From NCBI RefSeq assembly GCF_019237615.1, contig NZ_JAFAGT010000094.1:1-37315 (forward strand): 37,315 nt of DNA. The letters run 5' to 3'. The stretch is from Roseateles sp. GTDB lineage: Bacteria; Pseudomonadota; Gammaproteobacteria; Burkholderiales; Burkholderiaceae_C. Positions 23,938-30,920 of the stretch are shown here, piece by piece. The notes beneath the pieces were generated by a model that was not told the DNA's origin, searched no databases, and saw nothing but the letters and a program-made list of their open reading frames with translations. Both the position numbers and the translations under genes were made by a program. Every line of letters begins with the position of its first letter. The first letter of the stretch is position 1.

Positions 23938-24543
23938 TCACGCCGGCAGCAGCTTGTCGATGGGCACGAAGCTGCTCTGCCCCTTGAGCTGGACGACGGT
24001 CCCGCCGTTGCGGTGCACGACGTGCTGGGCCACATGCAGGCCGCCGTTGAAGCGCACCTGGTCGCCGGGCTTGACGATCAGCTGGGGCGGCAGCATCGGC
24101 CGCGCCGCCGGGCGGGCGTCGCGCGCCTGGCCCTGCGGGCCGGGCGGTTTCCAGGCCAGGGCTTCGAGCGAGCGGGTCACCTCGGCCTTGAGCTGCTCGG
24201 CGCTGAAGGGCTTCTTCAGCAGGAAGCGGGCGCCGTGGGCCTCGGCCTCGAACTGGTGCTCCGGCGTCACCTCGAAACTCAGCAGCGACAGCTGCAGCGA
24301 GGGCTGCGCCTCGCGCAGGCGCTGGTAGAGCTGGATGCCGCTCAGCGCCGACCTGGGGAACCAGTCGGTGATCAGGAAATGGGGCTTGAAGACCAGGCCC
24401 TGGAGCAGGGCCGCCTCGGGGTCGGCGCAGCAGAGGATGCGGTCGAGCGCGAAGCCATGGCTTTGCAGCAGTTGGCGCGCAAAGCTCTGCACGCCGGCCA
24501 GGGGGTCTACAACGAGAAATTTCAAGGGGTCGCTCACGTCCAC
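23938..24543 (-). CDS. Orphan response regulator with unrecognised C-terminal domain
   Basis: The 201-residue protein has a receiver domain (about 5-125): KFLVVDPLAG (Asp13, only one of the usual acidic pair), phosphoacceptor Asp60 in HFLITDWFP, Ser about 89 and Lys110-Lys111 in FLLKKPFSAEQL. After a Pro/Gly/Ala linker, residues about 150-201 form a small beta-rich segment (LIVKPGDQVRFNGGLHVAQH, then VVHRNGGTVVQLKGQ) resembling an SH3-like barrel. It is not a standard DNA-binding output domain. No histidine kinase is nearby. It is transcribed in the same direction as the collar/PEP-CTERM operon, 66 bp downstream of its last gene, and may be read from the same transcript. Confidence 0.82.
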   Translation of the reverse strand: MDVSDPLKFLVVDPLAGVQSFARQLLQSHGFALDRILCCADPEAALLQGLVFKPHFLITDWFPRSALSGIQLYQRLREAQPSLQLSLLSFEVTPEHQFEAEAHGARFLLKKPFSAEQLKAEVTRSLEALAWKPPGPQGQARDARPAARPMLPPQLIVKPGDQVRFNGGLHVAQHVVHRNGGTVVQLKGQSSFVPIDKLLPA

Positions 24544-24609
24544 GTCGGGCGCCGGGATTCTGCCGGCGCCGACGTGACGGGTTGGCGACCCGCCCGTTGG
24601 GAGCGAGAA

Positions 24610-24978
24610 CTATTCGTCGCCTTGCAGGCGGCAGAAATCGGCCCGCAGGCCTTGCGGCGTGCGCGCCAGGTAGAGGGCCTGGGTGCCGCTTCCTTCGCGG
24701 GTTAGGGTGTGGATCGCATCACCCATGCCGGCCGGCAGCGCGCCGGCAAAGCGCAGGCTGAACTGCTCGCCCGAGTTCTGGCCGGTCAGGGCGCTGGCGG
24801 ATTGCAGCGTGACGGCGTGGCCGTCGACTTCGAAGCGCTGGCCCACATGGGCCTGCCAGCTGGCCAGACCGGCCTGGGCGCCGAGGCTGGGGCGCACGGC
24901 GGCCAGCGAGGCCGTCGTGCCGGCGCTGGCGGCGATCGCGGCGCCACCGCTCTTCAGGAAATCGCGCTTGTTGATCAC
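24610..24978 (-). CDS. Exported DUF6916-like protein
   Basis: GTG 24978 is the chosen start: GAGGAG lies 8-9 bases upstream and it overlaps the GNAT stop as GTGA. The 122-residue product begins INKRDFLKSGGAAIAASAG, a KR-type Tat-like signal. The rest (SWQAHVGQRFEV, then NSGEQFSLRFAGALP and QALYLARTPQGLRADFCRLQ) matches in outline the other small protein of the operon at 27056-27340, and both look like DUF6916, a family seen beside tail-collar proteins. Function is unknown; the pattern suggests a small beta-rich domain. Last gene of the seven-gene operon. Confidence 0.75.
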   Translation of the reverse strand: MINKRDFLKSGGAAIAASAGTTASLAAVRPSLGAQAGLASWQAHVGQRFEVDGHAVTLQSASALTGQNSGEQFSLRFAGALPAGMGDAIHTLTREGSGTQALYLARTPQGLRADFCRLQGDE

Positions 24979-25475
24979 GGCAGGCACTCCTCGGGTTGCG
25001 GATGGCGGGCGCCGGCGGGCCTGACCATGGCCTGGTAGAGGCCCTGGGGCGCGCCTTCGGCGACAAAGCCCAGCCGCTCGTAGAGCCGCCGGGCGGGGTT
25101 GTGGAGCTCGACCTCGATGCCCAGCGGTCGGTGGCCATTCGCCGCGGCCAGCGCCTGCAGGCAGCACGTGCCCAGACCCTGGCCGCGCCAGGCGGGCAGC
25201 AGGGCGATGTCCAGGATGTGCAGGCGGTCGGCGCGCTCGTCCAGCCAGAGCCGGCCGGCCACCGTGTCGCCGTCGACGAGGATGAGATGGCATACGGAGT
25301 CCGCAAAGTGGCGCCGGTAGTGCTGCTGCTGGGCCGCATGCTGGTGGCGCACGAAGGCCTGGCACTGCTCGGGCGGCCAGCCGGTCAGGGCCAGTTCCTC
25401 GGCGCGCGTGCCGGCGTAGATGGCGAGCTGCCAGGCCTCGTCGGCCGGGGTCGCCGGGCGCAGGCGGTAGTCCAT
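24975..25475 (-). CDS. GNAT-family N-acetyltransferase
   Basis: The 166-residue enzyme has the GNAT fold with motif A at LDIALLPAWRGQGLGTCCLQ (R-G-Q-G-L-G, acetyl-CoA pyrophosphate loop) and motif B around VELHNPARRLYERLGFVAEG. The N-terminus (MDYRLRPATPADEAWQLAIY) is typical. It likely acetylates an amine or a protein N-terminus or side chain. It lies between a tail-collar gene (9 bp upstream) and the exported DUF6916-like gene (4-bp overlap), so modification of a product of this operon is possible. Confidence 0.9.
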   Translation of the reverse strand: MDYRLRPATPADEAWQLAIYAGTRAEELALTGWPPEQCQAFVRHQHAAQQQHYRRHFADSVCHLILVDGDTVAGRLWLDERADRLHILDIALLPAWRGQGLGTCCLQALAAANGHRPLGIEVELHNPARRLYERLGFVAEGAPQGLYQAMVRPAGARHPQPEECLP

Positions 25476-25484
25476 GGCCGGGCC

Positions 25485-26006
25485 CTAGCTGCGCGGCGGG
25501 AAGATGCCCTGCAGCGCGATGCAGAAGTTCAGCGCCAGATAGGGCTGGCGGTTCTCGTGCGGCAGGCCGGCGCCCGCGGCGCTGATCGCGACGCCGGCCA
25601 TGGGCGCGGCCGCGCCCGGCGCGCGGTAGACGCTGCCGCCGCCGGCGGCCGTCGGCGCCATCACGTTGCCGGCCGGGCTGGTCGAGGCGGGCGTGACGCC
25701 GGCCATCAAGCCATGGCCATGGACGGGCATCTCGCTGGCGATCAGCGAGACGCTGGACTGGCCGACGCTGTCGCCCACCATCCGCATGCTGAGACCGGGG
25801 CCCTGGCCCGAGCTCATCGCGAACCGGCCGCCGAGGTCGGGCAACCGGAAAGTGCTCCGCCCATCGCCGCCGTAGTAGGTGCCCAGCAGCGAGAACAGGG
25901 CGGTGTTCTGGCTGATGGGCATCAGCTGGCCGTCGCACTGCGCCCAACCCTGGGGCGCGAAGTTGTAGGGCATGACGCGAATCTCGGCGATGAAGGGGGT
26001 GGACAT
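25485..26006 (-). CDS. Tail-collar (Mdp-like) protein C
   Basis: This 173-residue protein begins with the collar motif: MSTPFIAEIRVMPYNFAPQG, WAQCDGQLMPISQNTALFSL, then GTYYGGDGRSTFRLPDLGGR. The middle is Ala/Gly/Ser/Thr-rich and low complexity, and the C-terminus (RQPYLALNFCIALQGIFPPR) is a conserved hydrophobic closing block. This is the phage tail-collar / microcystin-dependent protein architecture. No signal peptide is seen. Third of three paralogous genes in a row, 10 bp after copy B. Confidence 0.92.
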   Translation of the reverse strand: MSTPFIAEIRVMPYNFAPQGWAQCDGQLMPISQNTALFSLLGTYYGGDGRSTFRLPDLGGRFAMSSGQGPGLSMRMVGDSVGQSSVSLIASEMPVHGHGLMAGVTPASTSPAGNVMAPTAAGGGSVYRAPGAAAPMAGVAISAAGAGLPHENRQPYLALNFCIALQGIFPPRS

Positions 26007-26016
26007 GTCACGCTCC

Positions 26017-26517
26017 TCAGTTCTGCGCCGGGAAGATGCCGAACAGCGCAATGATGTAGTTCACCGTCAGCGTGGGCGCCATGTTGTCGTGCGGCTGCGA
26101 GCCCCCCGCCGTGCCGATGGCGCCAGACGCCATGGCCGTCGTTGCGGCGGCCGTGTCGTAGCTGGCGACGCTGGTGGCGGCAAGCAGGGCGCCGCCCGGC
26201 GTCGTAGTGTCGGCGGCGGCCGTGCTGGCATGCATGGCATGCGTGTGCTGCGGAATCTGGGCCGTGGTCAGCGTGACGGTTTCGCTGCCCATCAGCTCGC
26301 CCTGGATGTAGCTCGCGCCCGCGTGCACGGCGACGCGGCCGGACAGGTTGGGCAGCGCGAAGCTGGACTGGCCATCACCGCCGTAGGTGGTGCCGATCAG
26401 CGTGAACAGCGGGTCGTTCTCGGAGATGGGCAGCAACTGGCCCTGGCAGAAGGCCCAGCCGGCCGGCGCGAAGTTGCCGGCAAAGAGGCGGATCTCGCCG
26501 ATGAAGGGATCGGACAT
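26017..26517 (-). CDS. Tail-collar (Mdp-like) protein B
   Basis: The 166-residue paralogue has MSDPFIGEIRLFAGNFAPAG, WAFCQGQLLPISENDPLFTL, then GTTYGGDGQSSFALPNLSGR. A variable, Thr/Ala-rich centre follows with QIPQHTHAMHAS, the histidine-rich H-x-H motif often found in collar domains. The closing block is MAPTLTVNYIIALFGIFPAQ. It is more similar to copy A than to copy C in the TTYGGDG block. It is separated by 14 bp from copy A upstream. Confidence 0.92.
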   Translation of the reverse strand: MSDPFIGEIRLFAGNFAPAGWAFCQGQLLPISENDPLFTLIGTTYGGDGQSSFALPNLSGRVAVHAGASYIQGELMGSETVTLTTAQIPQHTHAMHASTAAADTTTPGGALLAATSVASYDTAAATTAMASGAIGTAGGSQPHDNMAPTLTVNYIIALFGIFPAQN

Positions 26518-26531
26518 GGCGGTTTCCTCGT

Positions 26532-27047
26532 TCAGTTGCGGCTGGGGAAGATGCCGACCAGCGAGATGACCCAGTTCATGGTCAGGCTGGGCTGCATGTT
26601 GGCGTGGGGCTGGCTGCCGCCGGCGGGCGCCAGCGAACTGGCGCCCATCACCGTGTCGCTGCCCACCGGCGCAAAGCGGTTCATGCCGCCGCGCGGTTTG
26701 GCGGCCGGCACGGCGCCGCCCGGGACGCTGGCGTTGGCGAGATCGCTGGTGGCCAGCAGCGCGTGCGCGTGGGCGGGCAGCTGCGACGCCGTCAGCGTCA
26801 CCGTCGAGGCTCCGCCCCGCTGGCCAAGCACGATGCCGTCGCTGCCGCCGTAGTGCAGCGGCGCGCGGCCGCGCAGGTCGGGCAGCGCGAAGTTCACCCG
26901 TCCGTCACCGCCATAGGTGGTGCCCAGCAGCGAGAACAAGGCCTGGTTCTGCGCGATGGCCAGCAGCTGGCCGTTGCAGAACGCCCAGCCCTTGGGCGCG
27001 AAGTTAAAGCCAATCAACTTGAGTTCGCCGAGGAAGGGGTTGGCCAT
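26532..27047 (-). CDS. Tail-collar (Mdp-like) protein A
   Basis: The 171-residue paralogue has MANPFLGELKLIGFNFAPKG, WAFCNGQLLAIAQNQALFSL, then GTTYGGDGRVNFALPDLRGR, a variable centre with SQLPAHAHALLAT, and the closing MQPSLTMNWVISLVGIFPSR. In phages this domain lies at the fibre attachment region; in bacterial chromosomes, short two- to four-gene runs of such proteins are common but their role is unresolved. Start at 27047, 8 bp after the DUF6916-like stop. Confidence 0.92.
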   Translation of the reverse strand: MANPFLGELKLIGFNFAPKGWAFCNGQLLAIAQNQALFSLLGTTYGGDGRVNFALPDLRGRAPLHYGGSDGIVLGQRGGASTVTLTASQLPAHAHALLATSDLANASVPGGAVPAAKPRGGMNRFAPVGSDTVMGASSLAPAGGSQPHANMQPSLTMNWVISLVGIFPSRN

Positions 27048-27055
27048 AGCGTCTC

Positions 27056-27340
27056 CTAGCCGAACACGGCTTCGTACTGAAGGCCGGTGGCCGAGCGGGC
27101 CACCGGCACGAGGAAGAGATCCATTGCATCGAGCTGCGGGTGCTCGAGCCGGTAGATGCGCTGCGGCAGCGCGGGCTCGGCCGGCGCCTGGAAGGTCAGG
27201 CTGAAGGGCTGGCGGCCCGCCGCGCCGGTGTCCGGGCCGGCTCGGGCCTCGATGAGCCGGACCGGCAGTTCGGCCGCATCGCCCAGCCGCAGCGAGAAGC
27301 CGCTGCCGACCAGCGGCTCGAAGCAGGCCAGCGTGAGCAT
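27056..27340 (-). CDS. DUF6916-like protein
   Basis: ATG 27340 gives 94 residues, 4 bp after the PEP-CTERM stop. The sequence opens MLTLACFEPLVGSGFSLRLG, and ends PQRIYRLEHPQLDAMDLFLV and GLQYEAVFG, the family's closing pattern (L-F-L-V-P ... Y-E-A-V-F). PFSLTFQAPAEPAL in the middle aligns with FSLRFAGALPAGM of the exported paralogue at 24610-24978. It has no signal peptide. The genomic pairing with collar proteins is the main clue to its role. Confidence 0.78.
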   Translation of the reverse strand: MLTLACFEPLVGSGFSLRLGDAAELPVRLIEARAGPDTGAAGRQPFSLTFQAPAEPALPQRIYRLEHPQLDAMDLFLVPVARSATGLQYEAVFG

Positions 27341-27344
27341 GCGC

Positions 27345-28085
27345 TCAGGCACGGCGCCGCGCCGCACGGGCGCCCAGGGCCGCGACCGCGAACAGCGCCA
27401 GCGTGGCCGGCTCGGGCAAGTCGTTGCCGGGTCCACCGGGACCGCCGGTGCCGTTGTCCCGCGTGATGAGCTGGATGCGGAACTCGGCGAAGTTGTTGCT
27501 GCTGCCGGCGATGCGCTGCGCGATCTCCAGCGTATCGAGGTCGAAGGTCACCGTGTCGCTGTCGATGAAGTGCGCCAGGCTGCCCAGCACGGCCGGGTTG
27601 CCCAGGCCGCTGCCGCTGCCGGCGTCGGTGGTGCCGAAGCCGTCCCAGGCGTAGAGGCTCACGCCGACGATGGTCTTGCCGACGATGCTGAGGCCGTCGA
27701 ACTGGTAGAGCGCGTGGTTGCTGACGCCAAGGCCCAGGTAGCCGGTCGTGTAGACGCCGCCGGTCGTGTCGTTGCCGACGCCGATGCGCAGCTTGATGCT
27801 GTCTTCCTCGAAGAAGACCTTCTCGCCATCCAGCATCCAGCCCGAGCCTATGGCGCCGCCGTCGGCGGCATGCACGCCGTTGACCAGGTCGGCCAGGGCC
27901 ACGGTCTGCTGCGCGCTGACGGGCGTCGGGTCGATGGTGCTGCCGTTGTTGATGCCGCCCGGGGCGATCAGCCGGAGCGTGATGTCGCTGGCGAAAGCGG
28001 CGTGTGCCGACTGCGAACACAGGGCCAGCATCGCGCCGGCAGCGGCAGCGCACAGGCTGCGGACGGGGGACGAAGCGAGTCGCAT
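27345..28085 (-). CDS. PEP-CTERM sorting-domain protein
   Basis: The 246-residue protein has an N-terminal signal peptide (cleavage near SAHAA, about residue 29) and a C-terminal tripartite sorting signal: LPEPATLALFAVAALG, a short hydrophobic helix and the basic end ARAARRRA. Such proteins are processed by exosortase (EpsH/XrtA) and are linked to exopolysaccharide and floc formation. The mature part is rich in Gly, Asp, Thr and Ser, with many short beta strands, and has no recognised catalytic domain. First gene of the operon. A -24/-12-type promoter lies 44-58 bp upstream, in line with known sigma-54 (PrsK/PrsR) control of PEP-CTERM genes in Burkholderiales. Ribosome binding site: GGGAGGG. 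Confidence 0.92.
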   Translation of the reverse strand: MRLASSPVRSLCAAAAGAMLALCSQSAHAAFASDITLRLIAPGGINNGSTIDPTPVSAQQTVALADLVNGVHAADGGAIGSGWMLDGEKVFFEEDSIKLRIGVGNDTTGGVYTTGYLGLGVSNHALYQFDGLSIVGKTIVGVSLYAWDGFGTTDAGSGSGLGNPAVLGSLAHFIDSDTVTFDLDTLEIAQRIAGSSNNFAEFRIQLITRDNGTGGPGGPGNDLPEPATLALFAVAALGARAARRRA

Positions 28086-28128
28086 AGACCCTCCCTGGCT
28101 TGAACCGAGCCGCGAGTTGACGCGTCGC

Positions 28129-28143
28129 GCAAGCCGGGCGCCA
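28129..28143 (-). promoter_or_regulatory. Putative sigma-54 (-24/-12) promoter of the collar/PEP-CTERM operon
   Basis: Read on the minus strand from 28143: TGGCGC-CCGGC-TTGC. The GG and GC dinucleotides have the required spacing for RpoN (consensus TGGCAC-N5-TTGC). Transcription would start near 28117, leaving a ~32-base leader before ATG 28085. Confidence 0.6.
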
Positions 28144-28175
28144 GTGGCTTGTCCCGTGAATGGGGGGGGAAGAAG

Positions 28176-29627
28176 TTAGGGATGCGGCGACGGGTTGTGG
28201 AGGCCGTCCACGGCGGCGCGCAGCGTGCGCCAGAAAGCCGGGTCCTGCGACGTGGCCATGTTGATGCGCATCAGCGAGCCGGGCCGGCGCGTGGCGCTGA
28301 AGAGGGCGCCGGGTGCGATCAGCCAGCCGGCGTCCAGCAGGGGCTGGGCCAGGCGCTCGGTGTCGACGCCCACGTCCAGCCAGCCGAACAGGCCGTCAGG
28401 CGGCGCGGCCCAGGCAAAGCCCTGCCGGGTAGCCAGGGCCGCGACGCGCTGGCGCGCCGTCGCCAGGCGCTCGCGCAGGCGCTGCGCATGGCGGCGCAGC
28501 CGGCCCTGCTCCAGGCACAGCGCGACGGCGCGCTCCAGCACCGGCGAGCTGGTCAGGCCGTCCAGCAGCTTGGTGTCGGTCAGCGCGCGCAGCCGCTCGG
28601 GCGCGGCAGCCAGGTAGCCGACGCGCCAGGCCGGCGTCAGCACCTTGGAGAAGCCCGCCACGTAGGTCACGCGGCGCAGCCCGTCCAGCGCCGCCAGACG
28701 CGGCACATGCTCGGGCGCGAGGAAGCCGTAGCTGTCGTCCTCGACGATGAAGAAGTCGTGCTCGTCGGCCAGGCGCAGCAGCTTGTGCGCGGTGGCCAGG
28801 TTGAGGCTGTGGCCGGTGGGGTTGTGCAGCACCGACACGGTCAGGTAGGCGCGCGGCGCATGCTGCGCGGCCAGCGCGGCGAGCACGTCCAGGTCGGGCC
28901 CCTGGGCGCCCTGGCCGGCACGCGGCACCGGCAGCAGCCGGATGCCGGCCTGCGTGAGCCGCGCGAACATGATGGCCCAGCCGGGGTCGTCGACGAGCAC
29001 GGCGTCGCCGGGCTGCAGCTGCGTGCGGATGATGAGGTCCAGCGCATGGGTGGCGCCGTTCGTCGTCAGGATGTGGGCCGGGTTGGCGTGGATGCCGAGG
29101 TCGTCCAGCCGCCGCGCCAGCGCGGCGCGCAGCCGGGCGTCGCCACTGGGCTCGCCGTAGCCGACCTGCACGGCCAGCGAGTCGGCCGCGTTCAGGCGGC
29201 GCAGCGCGGACTGCAGCAGCGTCGGGTCCAGCCAGTCGGCGGGCAGCGTGCCCAGGCCGGGCGAGCGCGCGGCATCGGCCTCGAACATGCCGCGGATCAG
29301 CGCGGTCGCGTCCATCGGCACCTGGCGCGGCGCGGCGACGGCCGGCGTGCGCGCGGCGGTTCGTGTCGGGGCAGGCCGGCTTTCACGCACGAAGAAGCCG
29401 CGCTGGCGGCGCGCCTCCAGCAGGCCGGCGGCCTGCAGCTGGTCATAGGCGGCGACGACGGTGTGCGGGCTGACGCCATGCTGGCGCGCACAGTCGCGCA
29501 CCGAGGGCAGGCGGGCGCCGGGCAGCAGCAGGCGTTCGCGGATGCGCTGGGCGTAGCGCTCGGCCAGCTGGCCGGCCAGCGGCTGGCTGGCGCCGCGTTG
29601 CAGCGGAGTGGGTGTACCGGTCGGCAT
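28176..29627 (-). CDS. MocR-type (GntR-HTH/aminotransferase) regulator
   Basis: ATG 29627 gives 483 residues; an upstream ATG at 29684 would read through the operator region and is rejected. An N-terminal winged helix (about 10-80: QLAERYAQRIRERLLLPGAR, LPSVRDCARQHGVSPHTVVA) is fused to a class I aminotransferase-like domain. The latter holds TNGATHALD, VSVLHNPTGHSLN, IVEDDSYGF and the PLP lysine in GFSKVLTPAWRVGY. Such proteins sense PLP or amino-acid adducts and activate divergent genes. Here the divergent neighbour is an EamA exporter followed by amino-acid enzymes, which gives the likely regulon. Confidence 0.92.
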   Translation of the reverse strand: MPTGTPTPLQRGASQPLAGQLAERYAQRIRERLLLPGARLPSVRDCARQHGVSPHTVVAAYDQLQAAGLLEARRQRGFFVRESRPAPTRTAARTPAVAAPRQVPMDATALIRGMFEADAARSPGLGTLPADWLDPTLLQSALRRLNAADSLAVQVGYGEPSGDARLRAALARRLDDLGIHANPAHILTTNGATHALDLIIRTQLQPGDAVLVDDPGWAIMFARLTQAGIRLLPVPRAGQGAQGPDLDVLAALAAQHAPRAYLTVSVLHNPTGHSLNLATAHKLLRLADEHDFFIVEDDSYGFLAPEHVPRLAALDGLRRVTYVAGFSKVLTPAWRVGYLAAAPERLRALTDTKLLDGLTSSPVLERAVALCLEQGRLRRHAQRLRERLATARQRVAALATRQGFAWAAPPDGLFGWLDVGVDTERLAQPLLDAGWLIAPGALFSATRRPGSLMRINMATSQDPAFWRTLRAAVDGLHNPSPHP

Positions 29628-29630
29628 GGC

Positions 29631-29675
29631 AGTACAGATTCGTGGCTTGGCTGGCTGACTGTACTGGTTCTGTAT
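29631..29675. promoter_or_regulatory. Putative MocR binding sites in the divergent promoter
   Basis: CTGTAC (29659-29664) and CTGTAT (29670-29675) form a direct repeat with 11-bp period; AGTACAG (29631-29637) is the same motif inverted. Direct repeats plus one inverted copy are the known MocR/PdxR binding pattern. The region separates starts 29627 (-) and 29683 (+). Confidence 0.6.
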
Positions 29676-29682
29676 CGGCGTC

Positions 29683-30618
29683 ATGCCTCAGACTGAGCCC
29701 ATGCCAGGGTTTTCCACGTCCTCCACCATCTCGACCACCGGCGCGTCCGACGCGACGCGCGGCCTGCTGCTGGGCATGGCTGGCGTGCTGATGTTCGCGC
29801 TGAGCATCCCGATGACGCGTCTGGCCGGCGGCAGCGCCGCGGCGCCGCAGCTGGACCCGGCCTTCGTCGCCTTCGGGCGGGCCGGGGTGGCGGGGCTGTT
29901 GTCGGTCGCCTACCTGTGGGCCACCGGCGCGCGCCGCCCGCGTGGCGGCGAGTGGGGGGCGCTGGCCTTCACGGCCGCAGGCGTCGTCTTCGGCTGGCCG
30001 CTGCTGCTGGGCCTGGCCGTGCGGCACGTGGACGCCGTGCATGCGTCGGTCGTGTCGGGCGTGCTGCCGCTGGCCACGGCCGTCATCGCGGCCGGCGTGC
30101 TGCGCCAGCGGCCCAGCGCGGGCTTCTGGGCCTGTGCCCTGGCGGGACTGGGCCTGGTCGTCGGCTTTGCGGCCTGGCGCGGCGCCGGCGGCCTGGAGGC
30201 GGCGGACGGCCTGCTGCTGGGCGCCGTCGTCTGCGCGTCGGCGGGTTATGTGAGCGGTGCCCGCCTGTCCCGGGCCTTCACGGCCGAGCAGGTCATCTGC
30301 TGGGTCCTGGTCATCAGCCTGCCCGTCACGCTGCCGCTGGCCGCGCTGACCCGGCCGGCCGCGCCGGTCGCGGCCTCGGCCTGGGTCGGCTTCGCCTATG
30401 TGTCGCTGTTCTCGATGTGGATAGGCTTCTTCGCCTGGTATCGCGGCCTGGCCCTGGGCGGCACGCTGCGCGTCAGCCAGGTGCAGGTGCTCCAGCCTTT
30501 CCTGTCCATGCTGTTCGCGGTGCCGTTGCTGGGTGAGCGGCTGGACGCGACGACCGTGGTCTTCGCCGCCGCCGTGCTCGCGGTCGTGTGGTGGGGCAAG
30601 CGGCAACCCATCCACTGA
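29683..30618 (+). CDS. DMT-superfamily (EamA) transporter
   Basis: The 311-residue inner-membrane protein has about ten hydrophobic helices in two EamA halves, beginning GLLLGMAGVLMFALSIPMTR and closing VQVLQPFLSMLFAVPLLGER. The second EamA motif (P-F-x-x-x-x-x-x-x-x-L-x-E) is clear. EamA carriers mostly export amino acids or metabolites. The MocR regulator diverges directly from it, a frequent pairing. The start at 29683 lies eight bases after the direct-repeat operator, so the leader is very short; a later ATG (29701, MPGFST) is possible. It is followed 11 bp later by the DUF2917 gene. Confidence 0.9.
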   Translation: MPQTEPMPGFSTSSTISTTGASDATRGLLLGMAGVLMFALSIPMTRLAGGSAAAPQLDPAFVAFGRAGVAGLLSVAYLWATGARRPRGGEWGALAFTAAGVVFGWPLLLGLAVRHVDAVHASVVSGVLPLATAVIAAGVLRQRPSAGFWACALAGLGLVVGFAAWRGAGGLEAADGLLLGAVVCASAGYVSGARLSRAFTAEQVICWVLVISLPVTLPLAALTRPAAPVAASAWVGFAYVSLFSMWIGFFAWYRGLALGGTLRVSQVQVLQPFLSMLFAVPLLGERLDATTVVFAAAVLAVVWWGKRQPIH

Positions 30619-30629
30619 AGGGGATGCCC

Positions 30630-30920
30630 ATGGACGACCGATTCACGACCCGGCTCGCGCCCGGCCAGGCGCTGACGCTGGCCGCCGCGCGCGGGCCGCG
30701 CCGCCTCGTCGTGACAAGCGGCCGGCTGTGGCTGACCCTGTCCGGCGGCGGCGACGACCATTGGCTGCGTGCCGGCGAGGGGCTGACGCTGGCGGCCGGG
30801 CGGGAGGTCGTCGTCGAAGCCTGGCCGCGGGCCGAGTTCCAGCTGCTGCAGCCGGCGCCGCGTGCCGCGGCCGGGCCGGCACGCGCCTGGCGCCTCCCTC
30901 TGGCCGGGCAGGGCGCATGA
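30630..30920 (+). CDS. DUF2917-family protein
   Basis: ATG 30630 (GAAGGGG about 8 bases upstream) gives 96 residues; ATG 30624 is too near the ribosome binding site. The core LVVTSGRLWLTLSGGGDDHW, then LRAGEGLTLAAGREVVVEAW, is the compact DUF2917 beta-barrel pattern (V-T-x-G-x-x-W-L-T ... D-x-W-L-x-x-G). The family is common in Burkholderiales, often near transport or regulator genes, without known activity; a cupin-like fold seems likely. The stop overlaps the racemase start (ATGA). Confidence 0.8.
   Translation: MDDRFTTRLAPGQALTLAAARGPRRLVVTSGRLWLTLSGGGDDHWLRAGEGLTLAAGREVVVEAWPRAEFQLLQPAPRAAAGPARAWRLPLAGQGA

Noticed and set aside
24610-28085. Collar-protein cluster as a prophage remnant
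   Set aside because: No capsid, terminase, tape-measure, baseplate or lysis genes lie nearby; the genes sit in an operon with a PEP-CTERM protein and a GNAT enzyme.
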